Below are positions 56,023-63,876 of a DNA stretch of 64,000 nucleotides, in pieces; positions within the stretch are counted from its first letter, which is position 1, and the number at the start of each line of letters is the position of its first letter. The notes under the pieces are model-generated. The model saw only the letters and a list, made by a program, of their open reading frames with translations. It was not told where the DNA came from and searched no databases. Position numbers and translations under genes: made by a program. Origin of the DNA: Ryuthela nishihirai (taxonomy: Eukaryota > Arthropoda > Arachnida > Araneae > Heptathelidae); contig JAWZYU010000017.1 in the NCBI GenBank assembly GCA_038380435.1, positions 27,462,483 through 27,526,482 of the forward strand. Direction: 5' to 3'.

Positions 56023-56161
56023 GGTTGACCATTTTAAGGCCCCACTCCTTCACTCGGCTGATGCAAGTCTCAGAATAATTGCATGGAACGAATGGCTGTG
56101 TACTTTGCTACGTGTCACGCGTTTATCCGATGGGGTGATGTGTAAAGGTCACGGTTCTGGC

Positions 56162-56169
56162 TATATATA
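56162..56169 (+). promoter_or_regulatory. TATA box
   Basis: TATATATAA 44-51 bp before the ATG at 56213, directly after GGTTCTGGC. Spacing fits a transcription start about 30 bp downstream with a very short leader. It is the only strong TATA element upstream of the acidic/polyproline gene. Confidence 0.6.
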
Positions 56170-56212
56170 ACCGCTGAAAAAAGGTTTGGCTTTTTATTCT
56201 GAGCTACACGTT

Positions 56213-56566
56213 ATGGACGACGACGACAACTTGGATTTTGGTCATAATTGGACGAGTGATGTAGACTCCGGCTACGAGAGCGATCCACAACACTTTCGAA
56301 CGCGTATTCGTCGATTGCTATGTCGACCTGTGATTGTGCCACCTCCTCCACCGCCACCACCACCTCCGGCCGTCACTATTAAGATGTTGCCGCGACCTGG
56401 GATTGGTGGTCCGATGCTATGGGCTGTTGTCACGGAGGACACTACGCCGCCACCACCTCGAAGGCTGCGACGACCTCTGGTGATGAAGCCGCCCGAAACC
56501 TGGCCCCCGGGACTACCGCAGAACGTCGTTCAGGCTCTGAGGCGTAAACGACAGAGACGTCTGTAG
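56213..56566 (+). CDS. Acidic/polyproline protein with DSGxxS motif
   Basis: 117 codons from the ATG following the TATA box; an in-frame region extends upstream to 56186 but has no better start. N-terminus acidic (D2-D5, D8, D16, D18) with D-S-G-Y-E-S at residues 18-23, a perfect match to the DSGxxS phosphodegron bound by beta-TrCP ubiquitin ligases. A basic segment with R-R-L-L-C follows, then a run of ten prolines (43-52), more Pro-rich stretches and a C-terminal R-R-K-R-Q-R-R-L, a likely nuclear or nucleolar signal. No homologous family recognised. Position as first gene after the regulatory region suggests an early regulatory or host-interaction protein. The function is not known. Confidence 0.55.
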   Translation: MDDDDNLDFGHNWTSDVDSGYESDPQHFRTRIRRLLCRPVIVPPPPPPPPPPAVTIKMLPRPGIGGPMLWAVVTEDTTPPPPRRLRRPLVMKPPETWPPGLPQNVVQALRRKRQRRL

Positions 56567-56626
56567 ACCCTGCCAGTGTGAAGACGTCAAGTGTTTTCAT
56601 CTCCAGATACTTGAACTAGTACAACT

Positions 56627-57162
56627 ATGCAAAACATCTGTATGGTTCTAGACCTCGACGGTTTCCGTGTAAATGGTCGTTTCCTAGTGCGTGAACTTGG
56701 ATATGCAACTCTGAATGGGAAATGCGGTGTCTATCGTTTCAATCTTCGACAGCACCAACCTTTGTCAGTAAAAGACAGAAGGACAGCTAACTACGTGTCT
56801 AAATATGTGATAGGTCTACCCTTTCATCCTCTGCCTCGAGAAAAGGTGTGGTCGTTAGATCACGTTCCTAACATCGTGAAATAGCTTACAAACTTGCACG
56901 TACTGAAGAAGCTACTGTGGTGGGTTACAAAGGAGGTACTGTGGAAAGAATTCTTTTGGAACAATTAAATCTTCCCAGTGTTAATCTCGAACTTTACGGC
57001 TGCCCCAAATATTGTGATCTCCCCAAAGTTTCTGAGTTCGAATGCGGATATCACACCGGAGAGGACGTCCACTGCTCTTTAGCAGAAACAGCTGCTTTCT
57101 TCGGATGGATCGATCGTCGAGAGCATGTCTCAACAAACACCTGCTTATCAGCTCGTTCCTGA
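56627..57162 (+). pseudogene. Exonuclease/RNase H-fold-like protein, frameshifted
   Basis: First frame 56627-56884 (85 codons) opens with M-V-L-D-L-D-G-F, an acidic strand like the first motif of RNase H-fold/DEDD-type nucleases, and has S-V-K-D-R-R-T-A-N-Y-V and G-L-P-F-H. The second frame takes over near 56872 and runs to 57162: V-V-G-Y-K-G-G, L-Y-G-C-P-K, then C-G-Y-H and H-C-S-L-A, a possible zinc or structural Cys/His set. A related short gene, often split from other genes, occurs in Polinton-like elements and I remember it as a predicted nuclease; I am not certain. One single-base length change near 56872-56880 breaks the gene. Confidence 0.55.
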
Positions 57163-57192
57163 TTGGTCGTCTCAGGTGGTGTAGGTCTCTAG

Positions 57193-57201
57193 TTAAATAG
57201 G
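57193..57201 (+). promoter_or_regulatory. TATA-like motif TTAAATAGG
   Basis: TTAAATAGG lies about 30-40 bp before the ATG of the PC4-like gene. The same motif precedes the relic's ATG near 7027-7035, with the ATG at the same distance. Conservation in a dead copy shows it belonged to the ancestor. It suggests that the PC4 gene has its own promoter. Confidence 0.5.
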
Positions 57202-57231
57202 GAGCGAGTGCTCTGTGGCGCATTGTTCACG

Positions 57232-58026
57232 ATGCAGCCTAGCAATCCAGATGCGTGGTGTCTCGGTGAAGATGTGTACGTCGTGCCCTCACTGTTCAAA
57301 AATAAGTTTTCTGTGCACGTACGCCGCTACAAAAAATATGAAAATGGTGAACTCATCTACCCTACACCAGCAGGAGTTAGCCTCTCCATACCTGAATGGG
57401 AGGCTTTGTGTGCCGTGGTACCCCACATAGAGGACAAAGTGAAAATCGGCCCCGATCAACAGACATGGTACGTGATGCACGGTTTACGTGCCTACATGTA
57501 TCGCACTGCAGGTAGTGAACGCTGTGTCAACTTCATCAAAGAATCAGCAGACCAAAGAACTCTACAGTTCCGTGTGGTGAGACGCTGTATAACATTGAAC
57601 GCTTTGCAGTTGTTCACGCTGGCTATTCACTTAGACGAGGTGATGCGCATTGTGCACAACGTGTGCGGGACCCCCAAAGATCACCAACTCCGTACAGCCA
57701 TTATGGAACATTCTGAATCCATTCGTCCTTTCCTACTGAGTCCTGTTTTCGACGGTCCCGATTGTGTTTACCCGCTGCTGGTGAATATTTTTCAGCAAGA
57801 ACTTATGCGTGTGATACCGTTAGATGGACTGCAACCCGAAGAAAAAATACCGACCATCGTAGGATGGTCTGGTGACTTGGACATTAATGGTATAGCACAG
57901 GTATTTGTGGATACGGCCTGGAAGCGAGGTCTATTGAATTTTGTAGATTCTGGTTTTGTTTGCAATCTAAAATATAATGCTATTGTCAACGAGGCAAAAA
58001 ATGAAATGTATAAATTAAATAAATAA
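57232..58026 (+). CDS. PC4-like ssDNA-binding protein, large
   Basis: 264 codons; ATG at 57232 chosen because the relic at 7065 has the same ATG context, whereas an upstream GTG is not conserved. Residues about 13-55 carry the PC4 pattern: V-Y-V-V-P, F-S-V-H-V-R-R-Y-K-K-Y, Y-P-T-P-A-G-V-S-L-S and W-E-A-L, i.e. a curved beta-sheet ending with a hydrophobic helix as in the transcriptional coactivator PC4/Sub1. A second, weaker V-R-R-C-I-T-L-N-A-L-Q-L-F-T-L stretch near residues 118-134 could be a diverged repeat. The remaining C-terminal ~130 residues are unrecognised. Likely role: ssDNA binding in transcription or replication of the element. AATAAA overlaps the stop codon. No breaks seen. Confidence 0.7.
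   Translation: MQPSNPDAWCLGEDVYVVPSLFKNKFSVHVRRYKKYENGELIYPTPAGVSLSIPEWEALCAVVPHIEDKVKIGPDQQTWYVMHGLRAYMYRTAGSERCVNFIKESADQRTLQFRVVRRCITLNALQLFTLAIHLDEVMRIVHNVCGTPKDHQLRTAIMEHSESIRPFLLSPVFDGPDCVYPLLVNIFQQELMRVIPLDGLQPEEKIPTIVGWSGDLDINGIAQVFVDTAWKRGLLNFVDSGFVCNLKYNAIVNEAKNEMYKLNK
58018..58026 (+). terminator. Poly(A) signal overlapping stop codon
   Basis: AATAAA at 58018-58023 immediately precedes and overlaps the TAA at 58024-58026 of the PC4-like gene. Such overlaps are frequent in compact DNA virus genomes. If used, it would end the left transcription unit before the membrane-anchored protein and integrase. Confidence 0.4.
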
Positions 58027-58082
58027 TTGTAACCTTATATAATGTGTCTGTCTTTTTCATCCTATGTCATTTTAGTCTTGGT

Positions 58083-58409
58083 ATGGATCGGAGAAAGAAG
58101 GTGTTAGCTAGTGTGGGTAGTGTAATCGTGACATTGTTAACGATAGCCGTACTTGTATTAGAACTTGTAGCTCCTAGTAAAAATATTCAGTGTGGGGAGT
58201 CAAAAGCCTTGGACGGTGAATACAAAATTCGTGTGTGTAACTTAACAGTGGATATCAGACAGTTTATAGGTGACGTTCCTACAGTGACAGGTGTTACACT
58301 TTCACTACATCAATGGCAAAACCTGGTGGGGTACGACGTCTGGATGCAGCAGAAAACAAAATTTTGGAGTCCCATTATTTCGACCCCGAAAGAGGATTCG
58401 GTAGTGTAA
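58083..58409 (+). CDS. Membrane-anchored PC4-like protein (small)
   Basis: 108 codons from ATG 58083. After five charged residues (M-D-R-R-K-K) a hydrophobic run from about residue 9 to 29 (A-S-V-G-S-V-I-V-T-L-L-T-I-A-V-L) looks like a signal anchor. Then follow C-G-E-S, Y-K-I-R-V-C, V-D-I-R-Q-F and P-T-V-T-G-V-T-L-S-L-H-Q-W-Q-N-L, the last matching the final PC4 strand and helix. The tail (about residues 85-108) overlaps the integrase start in another frame and is probably not part of the ancestral protein. No alternative Met lies between the hydrophobic run and the PC4 part. A PC4-like fold behind a membrane segment is unusual. Confidence 0.55.
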   Translation: MDRRKKVLASVGSVIVTLLTIAVLVLELVAPSKNIQCGESKALDGEYKIRVCNLTVDIRQFIGDVPTVTGVTLSLHQWQNLVGYDVWMQQKTKFWSPIISTPKEDSVV

Positions 58410-59376
58410 AAAAGTTGGCACAGAATACGGGACTGCCACTCAAACTCGTCCGAGAATGGTTAGAAAAGCAGCCTGCCTACACGTTACATAAACCTGTTCG
58501 CAGAAAGTTCCCTCGTAACAAAGTTTACGTCACAGGGTTAGACGAACAATGGCAAGCCGATCTCATGGTTGTGAAAAATCTAACTCGCTTCAATGACGGG
58601 TATCGCTACATATTAACAGTCATCGATGTGTTCTCGAGATACGGGTGGGCGCTGGCCATGAAGGCTAAAACGGGGAAAGAAATGGTCTCAGCTTTCAAAA
58701 AAATCCTTTCCAAGGGTCGATCCCCAATGAATTTAAATACTGATCAGGGTACGGAATTTACCAACAGAGTGTTCCAGATATTCCTGAAAAAGAAAGGTAT
58801 TCGGTTCTTTGCTACATACTCCGACAAAAAAGCAGCTTTGGTGGAGAGATGGAATCGTACCCTACGCGAGAGACTGAGGAGATATTATACACACAACAAT
58901 ACCTACTGCTACCTGGACGTGCTGCAGCGTGTTGTAAGGGGATACAATGCCACCGTTCACAGTGCACACGATATGGCCCCCAAGGACGTGACCTTACGCA
59001 ACGAAGACGTCGTGTGGGTTCGACTCTACCGCAATCCGAGTGTAGTAAAAGAAAAACCAGCATTTAAAGTAGGTGACACAGTTCGACTAGCCAGTGTAAA
59101 AGCGCCCTTCAAGAAGGCAAGACACATTTGTGGACCGAAGAAATATTTATAGTCGACAAGGTATTACAATGGCAGCCCCTTGTGTATGTCGTAAGGGATT
59201 CTGAGGGAGAAGTGTTGAAAGGCACATTCTATAAATCGGAGCTTCAAAAAGTGACAGAACCCGAACTTTACACGGTTGAGAAAATAATCGAGAGAAAAGG
59301 TCAAAAGGCACTGGTCAAATTTCGCGGATATCCCAAACCTTCCTGGATCCCTAAAAAATGGATAGTTTCTACCTGA
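58313..59376 (+). pseudogene. Retroviral-type integrase with chromodomain, frameshifted
   Basis: First frame 58313-59152: N-terminal helical region (Y-F-D-P-E-R-G-F-G-S), then the catalytic core with D83 in W-Q-A-D-L-M, D144 in N-T-D-Q-G-T-E-F and E178 in L-V-E-R-W-N-R-T-L, about 33 residues apart, a D,D,E integrase. A-F-K-V-G-D-T-V-R begins the C-terminal SH3-like part. A single-base length change near 59116 moves the reading to 59128-59376, which carries the SH3-like rest and a chromodomain (Y-T-V-E-K-I-I-E-R, V-K-F-R-G-Y and S-W-I-P). The chromodomain would target insertion to marked histones. Polinton integrases have this architecture. Inactive unless frameshifting occurs, for which I see no slippery signal. 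Confidence 0.9.
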
Positions 59377-60401
59377 CTCTTCCCTCCATGGCTAGTCAGA
59401 ATATTTATCCAAACAATTCGCAGACCGATTTCACAGTCCGTCTGGCACAACCCCTAAGACTGAGAGGAAAATGGAAAGTGGGACTAGCAGAAGTTCACTT
59501 ACCGGTGAGCTGGTACAATGTGGACGGTTCTAACGACACATATGAATATTACGCCCCCGCCATCCCTGAAGAATACAGGAAAATCAAACTTAAACCAGGT
59601 AAAATAACTCGAATGGAGCTGTTGTCTCTCCTCACCACACAGCTCCCCAAAGAAATAATAGTTTCCTATAACGGTGGTTACTGGGTATTCAAACCGAGTG
59701 AGGGGTATGGACTGATGTTTCCTAAAACGAATTTCGGTAAACTTCTGTGTATCGGGGAGGGTGAAGTTGACAAACCCTTCCACCAACGATTTGCCAGCAA
59801 ACTTTGCAATACACCAACGTTCGACATAGATGACGAGTGTTATTTCTACGTGATCCCTCCAGGTAGTTTCCAAGAACGAAAGGTACCCCACGGACGATAC
59901 GAAACTGCCGAATCATTATTCGATGCAATGACTCAGATGTTACCCTACAGGCTGAGAAAAGCTTACCGTTTCAAGCAACAGGCAGATCACACCGTATTGA
60001 TGGTTACAGACAAGTCGCATTACATTACATTTCCTCGATCGAACCCTGGATTAGGAGAAATGCTAGGAATTACTAAATTAGATATACCACTGAATAAAGT
60101 CCTGGGTGACTATCCCATCGATATGAACAGAGGAATGTATGGTATTTATTTGTATTCAGACCTGATTGCGCCTCAGTTTTTAGGTGATACTCACGGTGAA
60201 CTGTTGCGTGTTGTGAACCCCGCCGTCAGAACCAGTAATAATGAAGCCATTGTTGCAGTGTATCAACAGCCTGATTACTACCCCCTTGCAAGGAACAGTT
60301 TCGAGAGTGTGAGAATCTTCCTTCGTACCGACACCGGAGAACCTCTGCATTTTAAATTCGGTAAAGTTTTAGTCAAGTTACATTTCCGTTATGGGGGTTA
60401 A
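59358..60401 (+). CDS. Penton-like minor capsid protein
   Basis: 347 codons, starting inside the integrase end (19-bp overlap). The start F-Y-L-T-L-P-S-M-A-S, Y-P-N-N followed by F-T-V-R-L and W-K-V-G-L-A-E-V-H-L-P is the signature of penton-like proteins of Polintons and adintoviruses, single jelly-roll capsomers that occupy the vertices. The remainder is beta-rich with many Gly/Pro turns (Y-P-L-A-R-N-S-F-E-S-V near the C-terminus). Length is as expected and the frame is undamaged, so selection or very recent insertion is likely. It is followed by the pVI-like gene with an 11-bp overlap. Confidence 0.8.
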   Translation: MDSFYLTLPSMASQNIYPNNSQTDFTVRLAQPLRLRGKWKVGLAEVHLPVSWYNVDGSNDTYEYYAPAIPEEYRKIKLKPGKITRMELLSLLTTQLPKEIIVSYNGGYWVFKPSEGYGLMFPKTNFGKLLCIGEGEVDKPFHQRFASKLCNTPTFDIDDECYFYVIPPGSFQERKVPHGRYETAESLFDAMTQMLPYRLRKAYRFKQQADHTVLMVTDKSHYITFPRSNPGLGEMLGITKLDIPLNKVLGDYPIDMNRGMYGIYLYSDLIAPQFLGDTHGELLRVVNPAVRTSNNEAIVAVYQQPDYYPLARNSFESVRIFLRTDTGEPLHFKFGKVLVKLHFRYGG

Positions 60402-60780
60402 ATTCGTTGCCCCTTCTGCAGATGCCTACGTGAGTTACTACAAGAGCCAAACGGGGAAGGGTGTGTTCCGTGGTCCTCGTTATCAGAGAGGCGACGGGCT
60501 AGGAAGCATCTTTGCTAGGATCGGACGTTTCATCAGCCCTCTCATACGACCTGCGCTGTCCACCCTACGTAAGGGCGGGCTACGGTTCGTTTCAGAGATG
60601 TCCCAGGGGCAAAACTTCAAATCTGCAGCCAAAGCGGGGCTCCGTGAAGCGGGTGCTGACCCCTTGCAGCGTGCCAGTTCAAAGCTGCAGGGAGGGAAAG
60701 GAATAAAACGTCGTCGTCAGCATCCCAAGGTTCATAAAGTGAACAGACACTGTACTGTGCAGGACGTGTTTTCATCATGA
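60391..60780 (+). CDS. pVI-like protein
   Basis: 129 codons. Conserved start with Y-Y-K-S-Q-T-G-K-G, V-F-R-G-P-R-Y-Q-R-G-D-G-L-G-S-I-F, then an amphipathic segment (I-G-R-F-I-S-P-L-I-R-P-A-L) and a C-terminal basic K-R-R-R. The Q-x-G-x-G...G-x-G-x-G-S-I/L-F pattern is shared by adintovirus/Polinton proteins compared with adenovirus pVI, the membrane-lytic protein under the capsid shell. The Gly-Lys-Gly at residues 22-24 lies in a context like adenain cleavage sites; that is an inference. Overlaps the capsid gene by ATGA. Confidence 0.7.
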   Translation: MGVKFVAPSADAYVSYYKSQTGKGVFRGPRYQRGDGLGSIFARIGRFISPLIRPALSTLRKGGLRFVSEMSQGQNFKSAAKAGLREAGADPLQRASSKLQGGKGIKRRRQHPKVHKVNRHCTVQDVFSS

Positions 60781-62066
60781 GCATTCAGAAAATTCACGCT
60801 GATTCTGGCGACTGTGCCAATTCAGAACTGGACCTGTTTCTGGTTCAACCCACTGTCTCACAATTAGAAAGAGGCTGTTATGTCAATTATTTACCTGTGG
60901 CTTCCCTGGAAGGTAATGCACCACTCGAATTCATCGTGAAGGGGACGGACGATTACATTGATCTATCTCGATGTCACCTACGTCTCGTCTTGAGAATTGT
61001 AAAATCCGATGGTACAGCACCGTCGGAAGTGAATGCCCCCTGAAATCATTTCTTCCATGCCCTCTTCAGCCAGGTAGACGTCTTCCTCAATGATCACCTA
61101 GTGAGTGCTTCTCACACCCTGTACCCCTACAGGGCGTATCTAGAGACTCTATTGAATTACGGGACCGATGCCACACGAAGTCAGCTAGGCACCTCGCTCT
61201 GGTACCTCGACACCCCAGGTAAAATGGAACTGACCAGCAGGGAGAACGAGGGGTGGCATCAACGCAAGGGGTACGTCAAACCAACAGGTATCGAACTCAT
61301 CTCGTGGATCCACGCCGACCTGTTTAATCAAGATCGTTACCTACTCAATCAAGTTGACCTGAGACTGCATTTGCTGAGATCCAAACCCGAATTCTGCCTC
61401 ATGACAGGTGAAGCAGACCCCTCTTACAAAGTACAGATACACGAAGCTGAATTTTTCGTGCGTAAAGTCAAACCCACTTTGGGTGTCATCCTCGCACACG
61501 CTCGCCTGCTGGGTACGGAGAGTGCCAAGTACCCTCTGCGAAGAACGGATTTACGTATGTTTTCCATCGCTTCGGGCCTGATGAGTGTGAACCGTGACAA
61601 TTTATTTCTCGGCCAGCTCCCTGTACAGCTTGTACTGGGTATGCTGGAAAGTACCAGCCTGAATGGATGGTACGAAAAAAATCCCTTCCAACATTTCGAC
61701 TTAAACTACATCAGTCTTCACATAGACAGTGATCATCAGTCCTACACCCCCGACTTTGCGAATGGGCGCTATCTCCGCTGTTACTAAGGATTATTGGAAG
61801 CTGTGGACGCCTGGAAATCCGATAGCGGTATTAACTTATCGCGAAAAGCCTATGGAGAAGGTTTTACATTATTCGGATTCCAATTGACCCCCGAGCAACG
61901 TGAATGCAATCAAGTATTTTCTTTAATAAAGAGTGGGAGTGTGAGAGTCGAATTAAAGTTTGCCAAGCTGCTACCCGCATCGGTCACTGTGATCCTGTAT
62001 GCCGAGTACCAGAATTTGTTGGAAATCCCATTGGACCGTAAAGTCCTGTTTGACTACAGCTCATGA
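60777..62066 (+). pseudogene. Major capsid protein (double jelly-roll type), two in-frame stops
   Basis: A single frame of 430 codons is interrupted by TGA at 61041-61043 (codon 89) and TAA at 61785-61787 (codon 337), with no frameshift between. Recognisable pieces: S-E-L-D-L-F-L-V-Q-P-T at the start, P-L-E-F-I-V-K-G and D-Y-I-D-L-S, Y-P-Y-R-A-Y-L-E-T-L-L-N-Y-G-T-D-A, W-I-H-A-D-L-F-N-Q-D-R-Y-L-L-N, L-G-Q-L-P-V-Q-L, and after the second stop G-F-T-L-F-G-F-Q-L-T-P and I-L-Y-A-E-Y-Q-N. This is the Polinton/adintovirus major capsid family that builds the pseudo-hexameric shell. Length is normal if both stops were sense codons. The three open parts are well conserved, so the stops are recent. Confidence 0.85.
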
Positions 62067-62509
62067 ATTCCTATCAGTTAGAATCCATCCTTTCGATGTT
62101 ACCCACAAGTCTCGGAGCGTTCCCCCGTGACAGACTGCCACACAGAATCAATCAGTCAGAAGCCTTGTTTATCTACAATACCGATCCGTCCTCCCTGCCT
62201 GGAACCCACTGGATAGCGGTTTACAAGAAAGGAGTGCAAGTGAATCACTTTGATCCCCTGGGTACGAGTCCCGATGCCTCCATGCAAGAATACTATAGTC
62301 GACTAGGCATACGTCACATCTTACACCCCTCGATACCTCTGCAGGACCCCCTGGGAGACACTTGTGGGGCTCACTGTCTGTATTTCCTGTTTAAAAGATC
62401 GTGTGGTTCGACTCTTCCCACAGTAGTGCATCGTGATTACACGTGTCGAGTAGACTTTAACGACTGCATGGTGGTGCGATGGCTCTCTGCACTCCTTCAA
62501 ATATTATAA
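62063..62509 (+). CDS. Adenain-like cysteine protease
   Basis: 148 codons, ATG overlapping the capsid stop (ATGA). Catalytic residues fit the adenovirus protease family (C5): His49 in G-T-H-W-I-A-V-Y, Asp64 in H-F-D-P-L-G, oxyanion Gln94 in P-L-Q-D-P and Cys101 in G-D-T-C-G-A-H-C-L; Gln and Cys are seven residues apart as in adenain. It matures capsid proteins during assembly. The frame is intact and the catalytic set is complete. The gene for the packaging ATPase starts inside its last 31 bases. Confidence 0.9.
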   Translation: MNSYQLESILSMLPTSLGAFPRDRLPHRINQSEALFIYNTDPSSLPGTHWIAVYKKGVQVNHFDPLGTSPDASMQEYYSRLGIRHILHPSIPLQDPLGDTCGAHCLYFLFKRSCGSTLPTVVHRDYTCRVDFNDCMVVRWLSALLQIL

Positions 62510-63105
62510 TTGCAGCACCTTCACAGTGTGGGAAGACGACTTTCACTCTGAAACTCATCAAAGAAGCAGCTCAAGTATTCGAACCCCCACCCCAGCGTGT
62601 CGTTTACTGTTACGGTGAGTGGCAGCCTGCCTTTGAACCCTTCAAGAAAACGGTGGAAGTTTATGAAGGACTACCTACGGATCTGGAATTTGATCCTCAC
62701 AGACCTACACTTCTGGTACTGGATGACTTGATGGAACAGTCTGTAGCCAGTGAGCGCATATCACAATTGTTTATTCGTGGTGGTCATCATAAAAATATCA
62801 CGATTGTCCTGATCTTACAAAATCTGTTTTTAAAGGGAAGACATTCGAGGACTATATCGCTCAATGCTCACTACATGTTTTTATTTCGCAATTGTCGGGA
62901 TGCTTCACAAATAACCCACCTGGCGAGACAAGTGTACCCCCATCAATCTAAACTCCTGACGGATGCCTATAGACTGGCTACACAGGTAACCTGCGGTTAT
63001 TTGTGTGTTGACCTTCATCCCAGAACATTGGACAGTGAAAGGCTCCGTGCAAAGATTCTTCCATCAGAAGAACCCGAAATACTTTACGTTCCAAATGAAA
63101 GTTAA
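62479..63105 (+). CDS. Packaging ATPase (FtsK/HerA-like)
   Basis: 208 codons. Walker A A-A-P-S-Q-C-G-K-T at residues 12-20, Y-C-Y-G-E-W-Q-P-A-F at 43-52, and Walker B L-L-V-L-D-D at 78-83, followed by G-G-H-H-K-N-I-T-I-V-L-I-L-Q-N-L-F, the sensor-like strand. This is the A32/FtsK-HerA-type genome packaging ATPase of Polintons and adintoviruses. The ATG at 62479 lies just before the P-loop strand, as is usual for this family, and overlaps the protease end. Intact. The stop overlaps the next gene's start by 11 bp. Confidence 0.9.
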   Translation: MALCTPSNIIIAAPSQCGKTTFTLKLIKEAAQVFEPPPQRVVYCYGEWQPAFEPFKKTVEVYEGLPTDLEFDPHRPTLLVLDDLMEQSVASERISQLFIRGGHHKNITIVLILQNLFLKGRHSRTISLNAHYMFLFRNCRDASQITHLARQVYPHQSKLLTDAYRLATQVTCGYLCVDLHPRTLDSERLRAKILPSEEPEILYVPNES

Positions 63106-63418
63106 ATCTCAAGGTCCGTTCCTTCAGTGCTTACCAAAGCTAGGGGGAAAGCAGCGTACAGCTCTGATGAAGCACATCTCCGACCCCCAGATGTATGCGT
63201 TATGTGAAGTGTGTTCCAATTTCTTAAAAGGAAATATACCTGTTTCCCACAGAGTATTAAAGAATTTACGCCAGCACAAGACAGTCATAAGGAGTCTAGC
63301 GTCCAAACGTGCATCTTTACGCCACAAGAAGCATCTCCTGCAGCGTGGTTCAGGGTTCATTATACCACTATTGACTGCTGCCCTCCCCCTACTGGTCTCG
63401 TTATTTAGAAAAAAATGA
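63095..63418 (+). CDS. Small basic protein with C-terminal hydrophobic segment
   Basis: 107 codons from ATG 63095, chosen because it is the first Met before the conserved helix and overlaps the ATPase stop by 11 bp; an upstream in-frame region is inside the ATPase gene. Basic helices L-G-G-K-Q-R-T-A-L-M-K-H and L-K-N-L-R-Q-H-K-T-V-I-R with K-R-A-S-L-R-H-K-K-H, then G-S-G-F-I-I-P-L-L-T-A-A-L-P-L-L-V-S-L-F and a K-K end. Proteins of this layout occur at this position in Polintons/adintoviruses and are compared with adenovirus minor core proteins. DNA condensation or membrane disruption is the likely role; this is inferred. Confidence 0.65.
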   Translation: MKVKSQGPFLQCLPKLGGKQRTALMKHISDPQMYALCEVCSNFLKGNIPVSHRVLKNLRQHKTVIRSLASKRASLRHKKHLLQRGSGFIIPLLTAALPLLVSLFRKK

Positions 63419-63876
63419 TTTCAGTGAAAGCAGTGCAGAGGAGAAACATAAGAAAAAAAGTGTGTGATTTGGACTCAGAGATGAAGAAAATATTAGAGTC
63501 TGGTGATGCTGACGATAAGTCTGAAAAGTATCTGACTGCTTTGAAAAATTATTTGTTATTCTCAAAACAGCTTGACACTCCACAGGAAGTAAAAGTTAAC
63601 ATTCCCAGAAATCATATAGCTGAAGAGCGGCCCCAAAAGACATTGCTGTTCCCATCCGATGTAAGAAAAGAAAATTATCCGAGTGGACGGCGTATTGAAA
63701 ATATCTGTAAAAAAAAAAAACTTTCCAAGACTTGTGTGCTTGAAGACTTGTGTTCAAAACCATGTATTAAAAATCTGTATCCAATAAAAGAAAGTAAAAC
63801 TGATAATTTGCCTTTTGCCATTTTTACGTCTCTTCCCATTCAATGTTTTCACACTGATGGTTCATTCAATGCTTGA
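63415..63876 (+). CDS. Unidentified basic protein following the virion operon
   Basis: 153 codons; start ATGA overlaps the previous stop. N-terminus R-R-N-I-R-K-K-V-C-D-L-D-S-E-M-K-K-I-L is helical and charged, with a possible coiled coil over the first 60 residues, followed by K-Y-L-T-A-L-K-N-Y-L-L-F. The middle is Lys-rich (K-K-K-K near residue 99) and has three Cys in a 12-residue stretch (C-V-L-E-D-L-C-S-K-P-C). I do not recognise the family; similar short helical proteins sit at this place in related elements. It is in the same strand and overlap chain, so a virion role is plausible. Confidence 0.55.
   Translation: MISVKAVQRRNIRKKVCDLDSEMKKILESGDADDKSEKYLTALKNYLLFSKQLDTPQEVKVNIPRNHIAEERPQKTLLFPSDVRKENYPSGRRIENICKKKKLSKTCVLEDLCSKPCIKNLYPIKESKTDNLPFAIFTSLPIQCFHTDGSFNA

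Noticed and set aside
58812..59063. Minus-strand frame opposite integrase
   Set aside because: Shadow of the integrase coding strand; no motif.
59499..59928. Minus-strand frames opposite the penton-like gene
   Set aside because: Shadows in a strongly coding region; no recognisable domain.
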